This document shows positions 53,401-64,000 of a stretch of 64,000 nt of DNA, in pieces. The notes under the pieces are model-generated. The model saw nothing but the letters and a program-made list of their open reading frames with translations, made no database searches and was not told where the DNA came from. A program made the translations under genes and the position numbers. The stretch is from Triops longicaudatus (Eukaryota > Arthropoda > Branchiopoda > Notostraca > Triopsidae), in NCBI GenBank assembly GCA_022885665.1, contig JAGQDJ010000127.1, positions 127,403 through 191,402 on the forward strand, read 5' to 3'. The first letter of the stretch is position 1, and each line of letters starts with the position of its first letter.

Positions 53401-56400
53401 ATGCCCGGGTGAAATATGATGCGGCATAGGAATGCTTGATTTATATACATGTAAAACTTCGTATCAGCATAATCTTCCAGTTCCAAGGGCTTCTTCATCT
53501 TCTTCGTCTTCCGCAGCATTTGTTCACAGTTCAAGTGCTGGTAATGTTTTCTTGTACTTCCAAGCACATTTTTTTTCAAACAAATAGCTTTCATACTCCG
53601 CCAAAATAGGAAGCCAAAATTTGTTGTAGCAAAGAAGTTTAAATACATCTTTGTGTTGATTAATTGGACAGTTGGTGACAGAACTGAGCAATCTTGCAGG
53701 GGTACAAATAAAGGCTTAAATAATAACAAAGATAAGACGAACAAGGAGTACGACAAATCAGAAAATTCCTTCAGATATTTGGCATACAACTGAGAGATAC
53801 GATAAGTTCCCCCATTGTTTTCCATCGTTAATCGTTTTTCTTTTTGCAAGTGAATAATGCACAATCAAAAGCGGAGAGAACACATATAAAGATGTAAACG
53901 ATTACGGAATTAGACGGAACAAGGTTCAACAAAAACCTTGCAAAACTTTTCAACAAACTTGGAGTTACTATAAGTTTTTTTTAAGTCGTTTTTCGATGCT
54001 TGTTGATGCAGGCCAATGAAATAACAACACGAACTGGAAAAATCCTTGAATAAAGGTATGCTAAACATTACAAACACCTTGCGTTTTCCTGATGCAGAAC
54101 TTGTTCTTAGATCGTAACTCGGGTTACTGCAACGTACTCAACGTATTACAGTATCTTTGAAGGATCTATAGAGACCAAAGCCTAGAAGGCCCTTTTGTGT
54201 GGAAACATTACCAAAGATCTACGTTGAGTCCAGTATCTAAAAACTCGGATGTTTTTGGTCGCAAGGGGGTATTATACGTGTAAAGACTTGAGATATAGCT
54301 TGGTTTCAAGTGTAACGCAGGTTGGGGGGCCTGAAGCCTTTTCTTGTCAGGTTTTTGTCTTTCACCTGTCTTGAAAGGAGTTGAGCTCCATCAACGCTCA
54401 TACATACTAGTCCAAGGCCAGCCTGAGGCAGAGTGTTTTGCACCTGCCGCTGCATTCTGGGATTTTCTAATGAAGCAGAGAATTTAGGGAGCTTTTTTTT
54501 GTTTGTGCGCTGGGGAAGTAAAGAAAAAGGAGGGAAAGTGCTTTTGTAAAGACTTAAAAACTTAAAAAGCTTGCTTATTATGGACGCGTAATAAAGGCAG
54601 AGCCGTCTTCAAGTACTAAAGGGGAGGAGATGTTAAAAGAGAGAAGACTTTAAGTGGAGAATGTGTGTTTGGAGAGAGATGACATGATACATGATGATGG
54701 TGCGAAATCTTTTTTGAAACGAAGAGGAGAAAAAAAAGAGAGAAGAAGGTAGTGCGAAGTAACTCGTTTGTCTTTGCTGAACAGCAATTGAAAAGAAAAA
54801 AGTGAATGGTGATTTATGGAGGTTGAAAGGTTTTTAAAAAAGTTGACGCTGTTGAGATTCTCGGGCTAAGAAGTTTGGTGTTTTCGTACGAAATTCAAAT
54901 TTTTTAAAAAAATACTATAGACGAAACGACAAGTGGAACTTTTTTAACTGGCAATAAAACTCTGAAAGCAAGAGCGACGAAAGAAGTAGTGCTATTGTTG
55001 TTATTAGGAAATGCAGTCGGCACCTTTGTGGTTTTTACTTTAATTCTAAACTCCAGTCTTGATGGTTATCCCTAAATGGAGAACCTGCCAGACATAGCTC
55101 CTATCAAAAATATGTACGTTTAAAGTATTGAACTGTCGTATTTTTGCGCAACGTGATGTGAGTTTCTTTGCTATTAGTAATGTTGCCAACTAATAATTTC
55201 CGAAACATTTTGCTGATATCCATCTAATTTGCGTCTAGAACCTTTTCGCAAGGAGTGGAAATCTTATTTCTTTCAGAGATTCATTTTTATTTGAAGGGTC
55301 AATTTTTGTCACGGATGTATCACTGTTCAGCAAAGAAATTCTGTGATACATTTAGGACTTTTTTATTGCCCTCCGAGATTCAGTTTTACTTTAAGACATA
55401 CGTTTATTTCGTTTGTTCCTATGAGACTGTAGTACTAGTGGAGGACCTTCGTTTGTAAATTTGCGAACGCTGCTTGTTGCTTTAACGTATTCATGGCTCT
55501 TTCGTGAATTTCACTATTACGTTGACAAACCCATATTGGTGGAATCAACTCGCCACTGCCAGAAGCTTTTACACAGAAAGTGCATGTCCTGCTTTAGCTG
55601 AGAACCTTTCGGGTCATTCCGGGAAATATTGACAAAGGCAGTCCCGTGTATACATTTAGGGAGAAATTTCCAGAAATTCACTTACGTGAGTGAGTACTGT
55701 TCTTCACTAAGTTAATAAAGTCGAAAAACTGGATAAACTATGCTATTTGGTGTGCGTAGGATGTGTTGAGAACCCTAGCAGAAATTCCATTTTACTTTGT
55801 TAAGCATTTATTGTTAGAGGCATACACGTGTAACAAGGTTTTTGCTGAATTTCGCCGCTGCTGTGACACTTAGTCGGTGCATGCTGAACGCTTTATCAAA
55901 GTAACACTAAATTCCATTCCCGAAGTGAATACCACAAGAAACGTGTAGCCTTCTTCGAAAAACGATAAGATTGTTTATTAAGTTAAGCGTTGTATTAAAT
56001 TACTTGACCTGCAAATGAACCTCGTTTTATGCAATGGGGAAGTGAATACCGTCGTGTAAATGAAGCTAACGTAGTTTTAAGCTAGTCAAGAGTCGTGTTG
56101 TCTGACCTTGAGCTCCTAAGCACGACCAATAATGCATATCAAATTCATTAGACCTTCAAAGAGTAGCATTGTAAAAAAATAAAATAAAAATTGAAATAAA
56201 TGAGTACAGAAGCTTGCCTGTCAAATTACAAAGACAAAGCCTTTTGAGTTTCATTAACACGAAAGAATGTGCCATGAACACTTTTGCTTTCTATGTTCAA
56301 CATAGACAGTATTAATGCAAATTAACACCAAAAAAATTACCTTGTGACCAATCAGGATATGCATGTGGCCTAGATTTGCCGTGTTAGAACTTTAAAATGC

Positions 56401-59400
56401 TAAATGTCGCAAGGAAAAATTTCATCTTGTCTCCGAAAATTGTGATTCTATGACAACTTTTGTGACATTTTACGTAACACATTTCGGTTATTTTATCTCT
56501 TGATATTGCTCGTGATCTTTTGTTGGTACTAATTGTGTCATTGCTTTTTATGTCTTTCTAGGACCTTTAATCCAAGTGATGGCCGTTCTGGGCGGTGTGG
56601 CCGACCTGCCATGTAACTTGAACCCTCCATTTCCTGAGGACCGTATTCTCTTGGTCTTGTGGTATCGTGATGGCATTGGAATGCCGATTTACAGGTAAGA
56701 GTACCGTATATTATCATTTCAAATTCACCAAAAATCTGGTTATAACTCGCACTTATCACCATATATGCCACATATTTAGTCACACTATTCTCGACGCTAC
56801 GCACTCTAGAACTTAACACAATCTAGACAACTTTTACAATCAGATCCTGAGTTTCCTGAAAGACCTTACATGATTACGATCTTCGAAACTATCAAATCGA
56901 GAGATCTTCCAACCCTAGTCTTCTTTTTAGCACACATTAACGCGCCCGGAACCTGTCGCATGACTGTACTGAATGCTGACTTGCTTTAAAAAGCGCGTAA
57001 AGTTTTTAGAATCCGCCTTAAAATCACCGATGAATGGAAAAGGAACCCTAGGAGAGTTTCACGTACAGGGGTAATTGTATTTTATGCATTTTTATGTGCT
57101 TTTTACGTTAGAGGGAAAGGAAATATAAATTCTTGTACGGGCAAAGCTCACATCGCAGCGTGAAATCTCTTCCTTTTTTCGTTCGATATTCCTAAAAAAT
57201 TCCGTAGCTTTTTGACCCGCTTGTTATGACTTTGCATTGAGTATGGTTCCGATTGTCCATCTATGGTGAACCGATTGACCTTTGAAACTAGCGGAAGGCC
57301 AATGCAAGCTTATAGAGCACTAGGAGGCCATTTTTCTCCCATTTAAAATTCTTTTTTTTTTTTTTTAACTCGGGACATATATTCCCTTTTTTACGTACGC
57401 CTGAGTCTAGGAAAAGACGGAAGAAGGGGGAAGGAAATTACTCTTGACGTGCTTGGTTGGGTAATCATGGAAATCAGTAGCGTTTAGCTCGTTTCAAAAT
57501 TAAATTTGCAATCACCTTGTTTCGCTGATTTATGCTATTACCCTTCCCAAACTCTCGCTTTTTCTTCTTTCTGTCGTTTCACGCCTGCGATCTTACCCTT
57601 GGTTGTCCCCTTTAACAACGGAGAAGAATAGACTTCGGGGGGGTTTTCCAATGGAGTTTTCTTCAGGGGCCTGTTTCGATTCTTGGCAGCCACAAAAAAT
57701 GGCCTATTCGGGGAGAAAACGTCACCGAAAGAAAGAGAATAAGGAAAATTCTAGAAAATTGGAAAGCATTTGGATCTAACGTGTTTAGTTTGACTTCCAG
57801 CTGCAAAAATTTCACACTTGTCACTACACCAAAACATCTTTAGCGACCTTGTTAGGCCCATGTCCCACATCTGTGAGGGGAAACTTGAGTTTGGAGACAA
57901 CATCTTCTGATTTTCACACCTGATAAAACGGGAAAAAGGATCATTTTACCATTTTATTTTCCATCGAAAACGTGTGTTTTGGTCATGGTACCACTCGTAG
58001 AAACTCTTGTGAACAAAAATTTTTTTAAAAAAGAAAAAAATAGATGAGGCTAAATAGTTATGACTGGGAATGTATATTGGCAAGAGGTATTTTCGGCACG
58101 AATAATATTGATCATCAAATGCGAAAAAAAGGCAGCTGGAAGTACGAAAAATAGAGAGACGAAGAAAAAGATGGAAGATTTGCTAATACGAATGCGTCAG
58201 TAAGCGAAATGAAACCAACCAATGAAAAAGCATTTTGGAAAACCGCTGTAACATACGATTCGCGAAATGCACGCCGTGCCAAATGACCGTTTCGGGTAGA
58301 AAAGGAGAATATTTTATTGTTCTCTGGAGCATTCCATAACTTTGGGAGAGCCAAGAAGGCGAGTACTTACCCCCCCCCCCCCAAGGGATGCGTCTGTGTT
58401 ATGTGAAATTTTACTTACGATCAAACTTCCAAGAAAAAAATCGCTGTAAGGGTTGGAATTTCGAAACGGCCATTTTGACATACTGTGTAATTCCCTGGGA
58501 TTGCATATACTTTGGGATTAATTAAATTTTATACCAAATAACCAAAGTTGTAGCTATCAAATTCTGGTCTCAAAGCCCCGCTATACGTCCCTCGCGTAGA
58601 CGAATAACATGGAGAATTGTAGGGAATGATTTGCGTAAAACTTTTCAGCATATCGCCAAAATATTCTGACAGTAAAATTTTAGCTTAGTAATATATCTTG
58701 CGAACGATCAGCATTTTTTTACAAAATTACTGATAAAATTTATATAAATGAAGTCAATATTTCGCCCGTTTTTAAGTTACTGAAAACATCAAGTAACGTG
58801 ATCTAGAGTACACGTTCATCTTGAGTACAGAAGAGAATTACTAGATAAATTTTTATAGTGTACTGTCGGTTGATTTTGAGAAAAGTGCTTATCGGTTCCA
58901 ATTTGCTTTTCACCGTATAAAGAAAGAAAGGAAAAACAGAAATACTTTCTGTACCTAGTCCCCCGATTTTCGAAATGTAGTCTACGTAAAAAGAATGACG
59001 AAAATGACATCACTTCACAAGTTTTGGACCTGACATTCAAAATATTGTTAGAAACTTGGCATGTTGACCCATTCCTGATGCTACTTTTCGCGGCTTCGAA
59101 ACTGAAGTTCGAATATCAAAACGAATTCTTGCGCCACGAGTAAATGGTACGAACATTAGCAATGAAATCATTTTCAGTCACAGCAAGTTTCACATTTCAC
59201 GAAGAAACGATTAAGTCGTAAACTTCATTCATCTGAATGTCAAAAAGTCCTGAAGAAATTTTGATCAATTTCCAATACAACTTACGCACACATTCCCACT
59301 ATATAATAATTTTTAGTGCCTTTGTCGCGTAAATTGCATATTTTTGTAGCCAACTAAATCTGATGCAGTGATCTTGTAGCAGCATGTAGCAGCATATGGC

Positions 59401-62400
59401 TTCGACATGTTTGTTTTCTTTTTAACGCCTTTTGTTTTGATTTTTACTTTTAATTTGTTCAACATTTTCTTGAAATTTCTACATTTTTTTAGATTATTAT
59501 GTCTTGCCTTACATGAAACTCACTTTTTGTAACTTTTCTATGGTACAGAATTTTGCTTAAATCTTATCTTTTCACTTACTTCACGTGGCTTGTGAACTTC
59601 GACAAGATCGGGCAACTGTGAAATTTGACTTTTTATTCCAAATTTGCCTCAAGAATTATGACAAGCTTTGAAGGAGAAAAGAACGGATTGCCCTCATGCA
59701 GAGGGGTTTCCTTGCCTAGAGTCTTGGCAACTCGTAAATAAAGAAAGCACCGGGTTAAGGAAGGAAGGAAGGATGCAGGGAGGGGCGAAGTTAGGTTGAC
59801 TCGACAAAAATGTCTGCCGGTATTTCTTCTTCCACGCCCTTTTAGCTTTCAAACCTTTTTTGGTTCTTTTCCTTCTGAAACTTCAAAGTTTCTTCCTAAA
59901 GACTTTATAACTACCCGTTCTCGTGTAAGTTTGGCCGTCTCTGTCCCGTAAATAGAACTTAACATAAAACATTAGCTCCTCTCTTTTTATTTTCCCCCTT
60001 GTCTTGTTTAACATGGTATTGGAGTCCATCCCTTTCCAACAATCGAATTACCGTGCTCGCCAGGATTTTTCTGTCACGAAATTTAAAAAAAAATCACCCT
60101 TTTCGTCTGGGAATAGAAATCGATGCCAACAGCAAGCAACAGCAATTTGTTATCACTCTTAAACCGGCGCATCCTCGCCGCTTTATCTTAGCCTTTTAGC
60201 GCCCATTTTTCAGAAAAAAAAAGAAAAATAAGAAAACGTTAGCACTACAGTAACATCGAAAGAACGGCAGCAATATTGTAGCTGAAAAACTTTTCTCTTC
60301 CCCCACCCCCCAAAGACGTTAGCGTTTATATTGCCTAGTAAGCAAACATATTTTGGTGAGGGGGTAAGGAGAGGGTTGGTTGTCTTGGGCGAAAGACCAA
60401 ACCTCTCTCCCAATACTGGGAAGTGGTGCAGAAAGCTTTCTGTGACGGAAAACTTGGAGCGTGTTTGGATGGAAGGGCCCAAAAGTGGACACAGACTTTT
60501 GCTGAAGGAGCTGTTAACGGCTGTCACGTGACCGCAGTTATGTCCGGAACCCTAACACCAGCACCGCCACCTCTTTTTTTTCTTTGGGTGCGAATCATCC
60601 CATCCCAATTTCATTAGCAGAATGCCTTTATTGGGTTTACGTGTTACGCTGAATCGTCCCCTGTGCTAGTTCTATTGTGCACACCAGAAGCGTGGGCTGG
60701 AATTCTTCCTTATTTTCCTTATAAAAGGCCAAGGAATGAGAAAAAAAACTTCCTTATGCGATTCCTGACGTCAAGAGATACCAACTTTTTCAAACTTCAT
60801 TGTTAGCAGCACCCGAATGAAGAATTTTCTGGCTGTTGCGAAGTTCTGCATCCCAGTGACGTCACGACCCCATGGGGTAACTTCCACGAGTTGACAAATT
60901 TTGTTCGATTTAGTAGACTGTCCAGGACGTTATGACACTATTTACCGCATCGAAGCGTGCAAGGCTTCGTCGTAACTTACTGAGCAACTTGTCGTTATTT
61001 CTGTTTTAAACTGGTTTTCGACGGTACTTGCACACAATAACGGTAACGATGAGGCGCAAGAAGTAAAACACTTGTCCTTGCGATATTCTGTCTCGTCTTT
61101 AACTATTCCTATGGTTTACTGGTAGTACTTTAAAGAAAATTATGTGACTTACGCTCTCCGCTTTAAGCTTTCGTTGCTGCCAGTATCGCTTTTAACTCGA
61201 GTGTTTAACTTAAAAAAAAAATCAGACGGATATACGGAAGTAAAGGACGACACGGTGGTGAAAAATGTTCATCGGTTGGCGAAGATGTTAAAAACAAGGG
61301 CCCAGATATTTTTCTGTCGACTGACGTCAGAGAAAGGGTTTAGTGAGGGTTTGCATTACTGCGCATTTTAAACGTCGTAGAAGAGGAAATATTCATAACC
61401 CTTTTTTCGTATTTTGAGTTGCGTTAGGAATGTTATGAATAATGAGAAAATTCCTTACCCCCTTGTTCTACCCCCCAATGCGACAAAAAGCAACAAGGTT
61501 AATGCTTCGCTGGGGATTCAACGAATTATGCTCGTGTTTATCTTATCCCAGAGTCAATAACATTATCTACTCAGGCACCCGGAATGAGCTTAAAGAGGGT
61601 AAAAATATTTTGTTAGTCTCCACGTGGCGTGAAAATCTGTCATTGATATGAACTTGTTTTCACTATCGTATATAATGTAGACCAAAAGAAAGGGAAAGGA
61701 TGGGGTACGGGCCTTTTAACGAACCCGGCTCGCCGGGGTCCAAGACTCAGATCCTGAAAAGCCCAACAAATTCGTCACGGCTGTAAGCTCCAACCTGGCT
61801 AAAGGGAGGTTTGGGACCGATTATGTAAATATGCGTCCGAATTTTGTGTGATTTGTTAGTGATGCGGGGGTAAAGCAGGTCACCATAACGTCAACCCTTT
61901 GACGTCGGAACCATTCGTTCCGGGGTCGTGGGATCTTGGGAATCCTTCATAAACCGTTCCCTTCGCTTTTCACTGATCGAATGGCCTCCTTGTGGTGTGA
62001 AAATGGCCAATGCAGCTTAGAAAAGTGTATTCAGTATGGGCCTCCTACAGCTTTTGACTTGATTACTGATCTCAGATGGATTTTTTTTTTTGTCAAGTCA
62101 GGGTAAAAGACATGCAAATTTCTTTCGCCGTGTGACATTCTTCACAGTTGCCAAACCCTTTGCCATGAATCTTTTCTACGCTGTCTATTAGTTTTTAAAT
62201 TTTATTCCCTTTTTATGCATGCACTGTTAGTCCCTATAAATTGAAAGCTGGAACTTACGTAAATATTTCTTTTAGGAATCTCGCACATTTTTGTTTTAAT
62301 TGAATTGAATACTACTTAACTGGTATTTTATAATATTTTTATTCGAATTAAATCTGTTAACTTTGGTGCATTGTGTAAACTTCAATTATCGTGCACATGT

Positions 62401-63162
62401 TTCCCATTGATGATTTGGGTAATTTTCTGTTATACGACCCCTCGATTTGCTCGTTTCGAAGCGCTTCCTCTATGTAAAAACTTTATTAAACTTGCAATCA
62501 AACACACCTAAACATAATCTGGGCCTAACCTAACCTGACCAGATTGACCTAACCTAAATAAACCCAACTAAACTGGCCTATCTTTTGCATGTATTTCCCT
62601 ATGGTTTGCCTACGGGGCTATTAAATGTCTTAAAATTTGTTAAAACAAGTTAAATTTGTGTTATATTTTATGTTTATTTAGGTTAGGTTAAGTTAGTTTT
62701 AATTAGGTTAGGTTAGGTTTGATTAGGTTAGGATGCGAAAACTAGAAATCGAAGGGGGGTATGACAGAAAAGTACCATTGTTAGAGTTATTTATGTAACT
62801 AATTTACTCTGACTATTAACTGCTCGAAGTGACTGATTTGCTCAGTCTAACACAGTTCCTAATGATTAAGTAATTAAAGAATTAATGCAGCAATAAATTA
62901 TTTAAAAAAGGACAGCGCCAAAAAAGGATTAATTGCTGTTTTTTCTCCTTTAGTTTGGACGCGAGAGGGCGTCCGTTGCAGGAAGCCAGACACTGGGCCG
63001 ATGAGGCGACCCTGGGGGGCAGATCATTTCTGCGCCCTGCGGCGGATCCTGCTCGCCTCAGCATTGACCACGTGCGATTAGAAGACGAAGCCTTGTACCG
63101 GTGTCGGGTCGATTTCAAAATGTCGCCAACGCGAAACGCCCGAGTCAATTTGACGGTTGTGG
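38493..63162 (+). CDS. Sidestep-family immunoglobulin cell-surface protein, 5' part (three exons seen)
   Basis: Sidestep proteins are arthropod cell-surface receptors that bind Beaten-path proteins and steer motor axons; full members have several Ig domains, an FN3 domain and one membrane segment. Exon 1 (38493-38601) encodes a signal peptide with hydrophobic core residues 8-25. Exon 2 (56562-56694) encodes the first half of Ig domain 1, with the first Ig cysteine (Cys54, LPCNL) and the core tryptophan in LVLWYRDG (Trp70). Exon 3 (62954-63162) begins at the SLDARGRPL motif, continues through HWADEATLGGR and ends with ALYRCRVDFKMSPTRN and VNLTVV. Cys131 is the second Ig cysteine, and NLT at 146 is a potential glycosylation site. 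All junctions are GT-AG with matching phases (G|GA, AG|T), and 150 residues are in the window. DARGRP, YRCRVDF and SPTRN are family hallmarks. The following exons lie beyond the right edge. Which Sidestep paralogue this is cannot be told. Confidence 0.9.
38670..38697 (+). repeat. Two tandem copies of a 14-bp unit
   Basis: GGTGTAGAAAGGGA occurs twice head to tail, then continues as GGATGTAGG. It lies about 70 bp inside the large intron and is preceded by an AG-run. Confidence 0.8.
48285..48545 (+). repeat. MITE-like element, copy 2 (in the large Sidestep-type intron)
   Basis: It shares with the 7.8-8.1 kb copy an ordered series of blocks: ACATTCAAAAC, GATGAAAGTTCG-type, TTTTGGAAACTG-type, GTGTTTTC.GAGCT and TTTACCAA....TATAACNTAGCTC. 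By eye the identity is about 70 percent over roughly 165 bp. The left side contains GGGGTAGATTGGACAA. A similar GGGCAGGGTGGACAAAA follows at about 48627, perhaps an end of this element or of a neighbour. A matching right terminal repeat is not clear, so this copy is probably decayed. Confidence 0.55.
49553..50065 (-). other. Longest unexplained ORF (170 aa), intronic and antisense
   Basis: It starts at ATG 50065 (MTLSSWVRTYLGPPSH) and stops at 49553. An upstream frame on the same strand (50343-50062, no ATG at its head) ends with TGA overlapping this ATG. No domain, signal peptide or repeat was recognised, and composition is not obviously coding. At roughly 39 percent GC a frame this long is expected about once in ten such windows, so it deserves a check but cannot be called a gene. 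Confidence 0.15.
51809..51829 (+). repeat. T-run (21 T)
   Basis: A homopolymer tract in the large intron, with no adjoining element recognised. Confidence 0.9.
53382..53825 (-). other. Unexplained ORF, 147 aa from ATG, intronic and antisense
   Basis: The frame is open from 53864 but the first ATG is at 53825 (MENNGGTYRISQLY). It contains one hydrophobic stretch (SLFVLSLLLFKPLF) and a lysine-rich part. No family was recognised. The length is near the limit expected by chance. Confidence 0.12.
58370..58382 (+). repeat. C-run (13 C)
   Basis: A homopolymer tract within an intron, liable to length error or polymorphism. Confidence 0.9.
62524..62732. repeat. Foldback of TTAGG-type (telomere-like) repeats
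   Basis: The left arm (62524-62565) carries CCTAACCTAACC and CCTAACCTAAATAAAC. The right arm (62672-62732) carries GTTTATTTAGGTTAGGTTA, then TTAGGTTAGGTTAGG and a final TTAGGTTAGG. The arms are inverted copies around a spacer of about 105 bp, able to form a hairpin. TTAGG is the usual arthropod telomere unit. Confidence 0.75.
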
Positions 63163-64000
63163 GTAAGTCGGCTACCATCTCCCTCCTCTAAGACACCCTG
63201 TCATTAGCAAATTGTATAATACTCCTAACTGCGGAGATCTTCTTGTGGATGGAAAGCCGAAGGAGGGCTCGGCAAAGGACTTCATCAAGAGCCAGGGAGC
63301 CCCAGTAATTTATTCCGGACGGGGAACTTTCCAGGTTTACTTTTGGTTGCCAAAGACAAAGAGTAGGATGGGTTATATGTGTTAAATACTTGCCTGGTCA
63401 GCGGTTAGTTACCACAAAGAATGCCAAGAGCTTTCCTCCAGTTTTCCTAACTCAGCAATGGCCATCATCTCCTAAATGCTCCCCCCAAATATTTCCATTT
63501 TTTTTTTGTCTGGGCCTTGGGGGCGTTGTTATACTGGACCGAATTGGGGCGTTGATACTGGGCAAGACCATCTGCCCGGATTGTATTAATTCAGTTACGC
63601 CCCCCACTCAGTTCTTTATGAAACTCTTCGATACACTTGAAGAACGCAAAAGGACAGTTCAGAAGTGTCACTAGAGAGCTCACTAAGGCGCAAGGACAAG
63701 TTTCTGGGGAGTTAAGCAAGTTTTAATTAAATGTGCAGCCAAAGTACAGCATCCTTTTGTAGGCTTACTTGTCAGTTTCAAGCATGAACGTGTTCAATCT
63801 TTGTGATGCAAAACGTGTGAAGTGAAACAGGGCCAACGTAAAAGTCAAGCGCGAAGAATCGGGGAAAGTCATAATTCTTGTGTCGTGATTCGATAGCGCG
63901 TTATCAGAGAAAAGTTAAGCCGAGGGTTGGGAAGAGATCAGTACCGACATCGATGCTCACCGAGCCCCCCCATACCCCTCCCCAGCTGAGCGACTTTTCA
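63163..64000 (+). other. Start of the next Sidestep-family intron, cut by the window edge
   Basis: Donor GTGG|GTAAGT follows exon 3. No acceptor followed by a second-Ig-domain-like frame was found before the end of the window, so exon 4 must lie outside. Confidence 0.7.

Larger units (their letters stand above)
38602..56561 (+). other. Intron of the Sidestep-family gene, 17,960 bp
   Basis: It starts with donor GCAG|GTAAGG and ends with acceptor TGTCTTTCTAG. It holds a short tandem repeat next to the donor (38670-38697), MITE-like copy 2, a T-run and some medium-length open frames on both strands without known motifs. No nested gene could be supported. Long first introns in guidance-receptor genes commonly carry enhancers, but none is visible by sequence alone. 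Confidence 0.85.
56695..62953 (+). other. Intron of the Sidestep-family gene, 6,259 bp
   Basis: Donor ACAG|GTAAGA, acceptor TTCTCCTTTAG. The intron splits Ig domain 1 between its two halves. It contains a C-run (58370-58382), a GGAA-type repeat near 59757-59773, a tandem GTAGCAGCAT near 59377 and the TTAGG foldback. No nested gene was recognised. Confidence 0.85.

Overview
The window looks like nuclear DNA of an arthropod. The grounds are spliced genes with GT-AG introns, a Sidestep-family immunoglobulin gene, TTAGG-type repeats (the usual arthropod telomere unit) near 62.5-62.7 kb, and an AT-rich non-coding background. Introns of about 50-110 bp in the two housekeeping genes would suit a compact crustacean genome such as Daphnia. 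That is only an inference; nothing here fixes the species.

Layout. At 1.45-7.0 kb two housekeeping genes sit head to head: a four-exon dUTPase gene on the minus strand (1452-2200) and an eight-exon UTP15 gene on the plus strand (2646-7019). The 445 bp between their start codons probably acts as a shared promoter and holds a CTCF-like motif. I rebuilt both genes exon by exon, and every junction keeps frame. From 7.0 to about 35 kb I find no convincing gene. That stretch holds a MITE-like repeat, an A-run, a GC-rich island with a hairpin and a palindrome, a cluster of short motif repeats and a few weak exon candidates.

From about 38.45 kb to the right edge lies the 5' part of a Sidestep-family cell-surface immunoglobulin gene (plus strand). 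A signal-peptide exon (38493-38601), an exon for the first half of Ig domain 1 (56562-56694) and an exon for the second half (62954-63162) are separated by introns of 18.0 and 6.3 kb. The gene runs out of the window. A possible upstream promoter and non-coding first exon lie at about 34.97-36.24 kb, a region that also contains short open frames weakly resembling SAM domains.

Together the window shows compact housekeeping genes (nucleotide-pool sanitation, rRNA processing) beside a developmentally regulated axon-guidance-type gene with very large introns. I found no CRISPR, operon, tRNA or rRNA gene.
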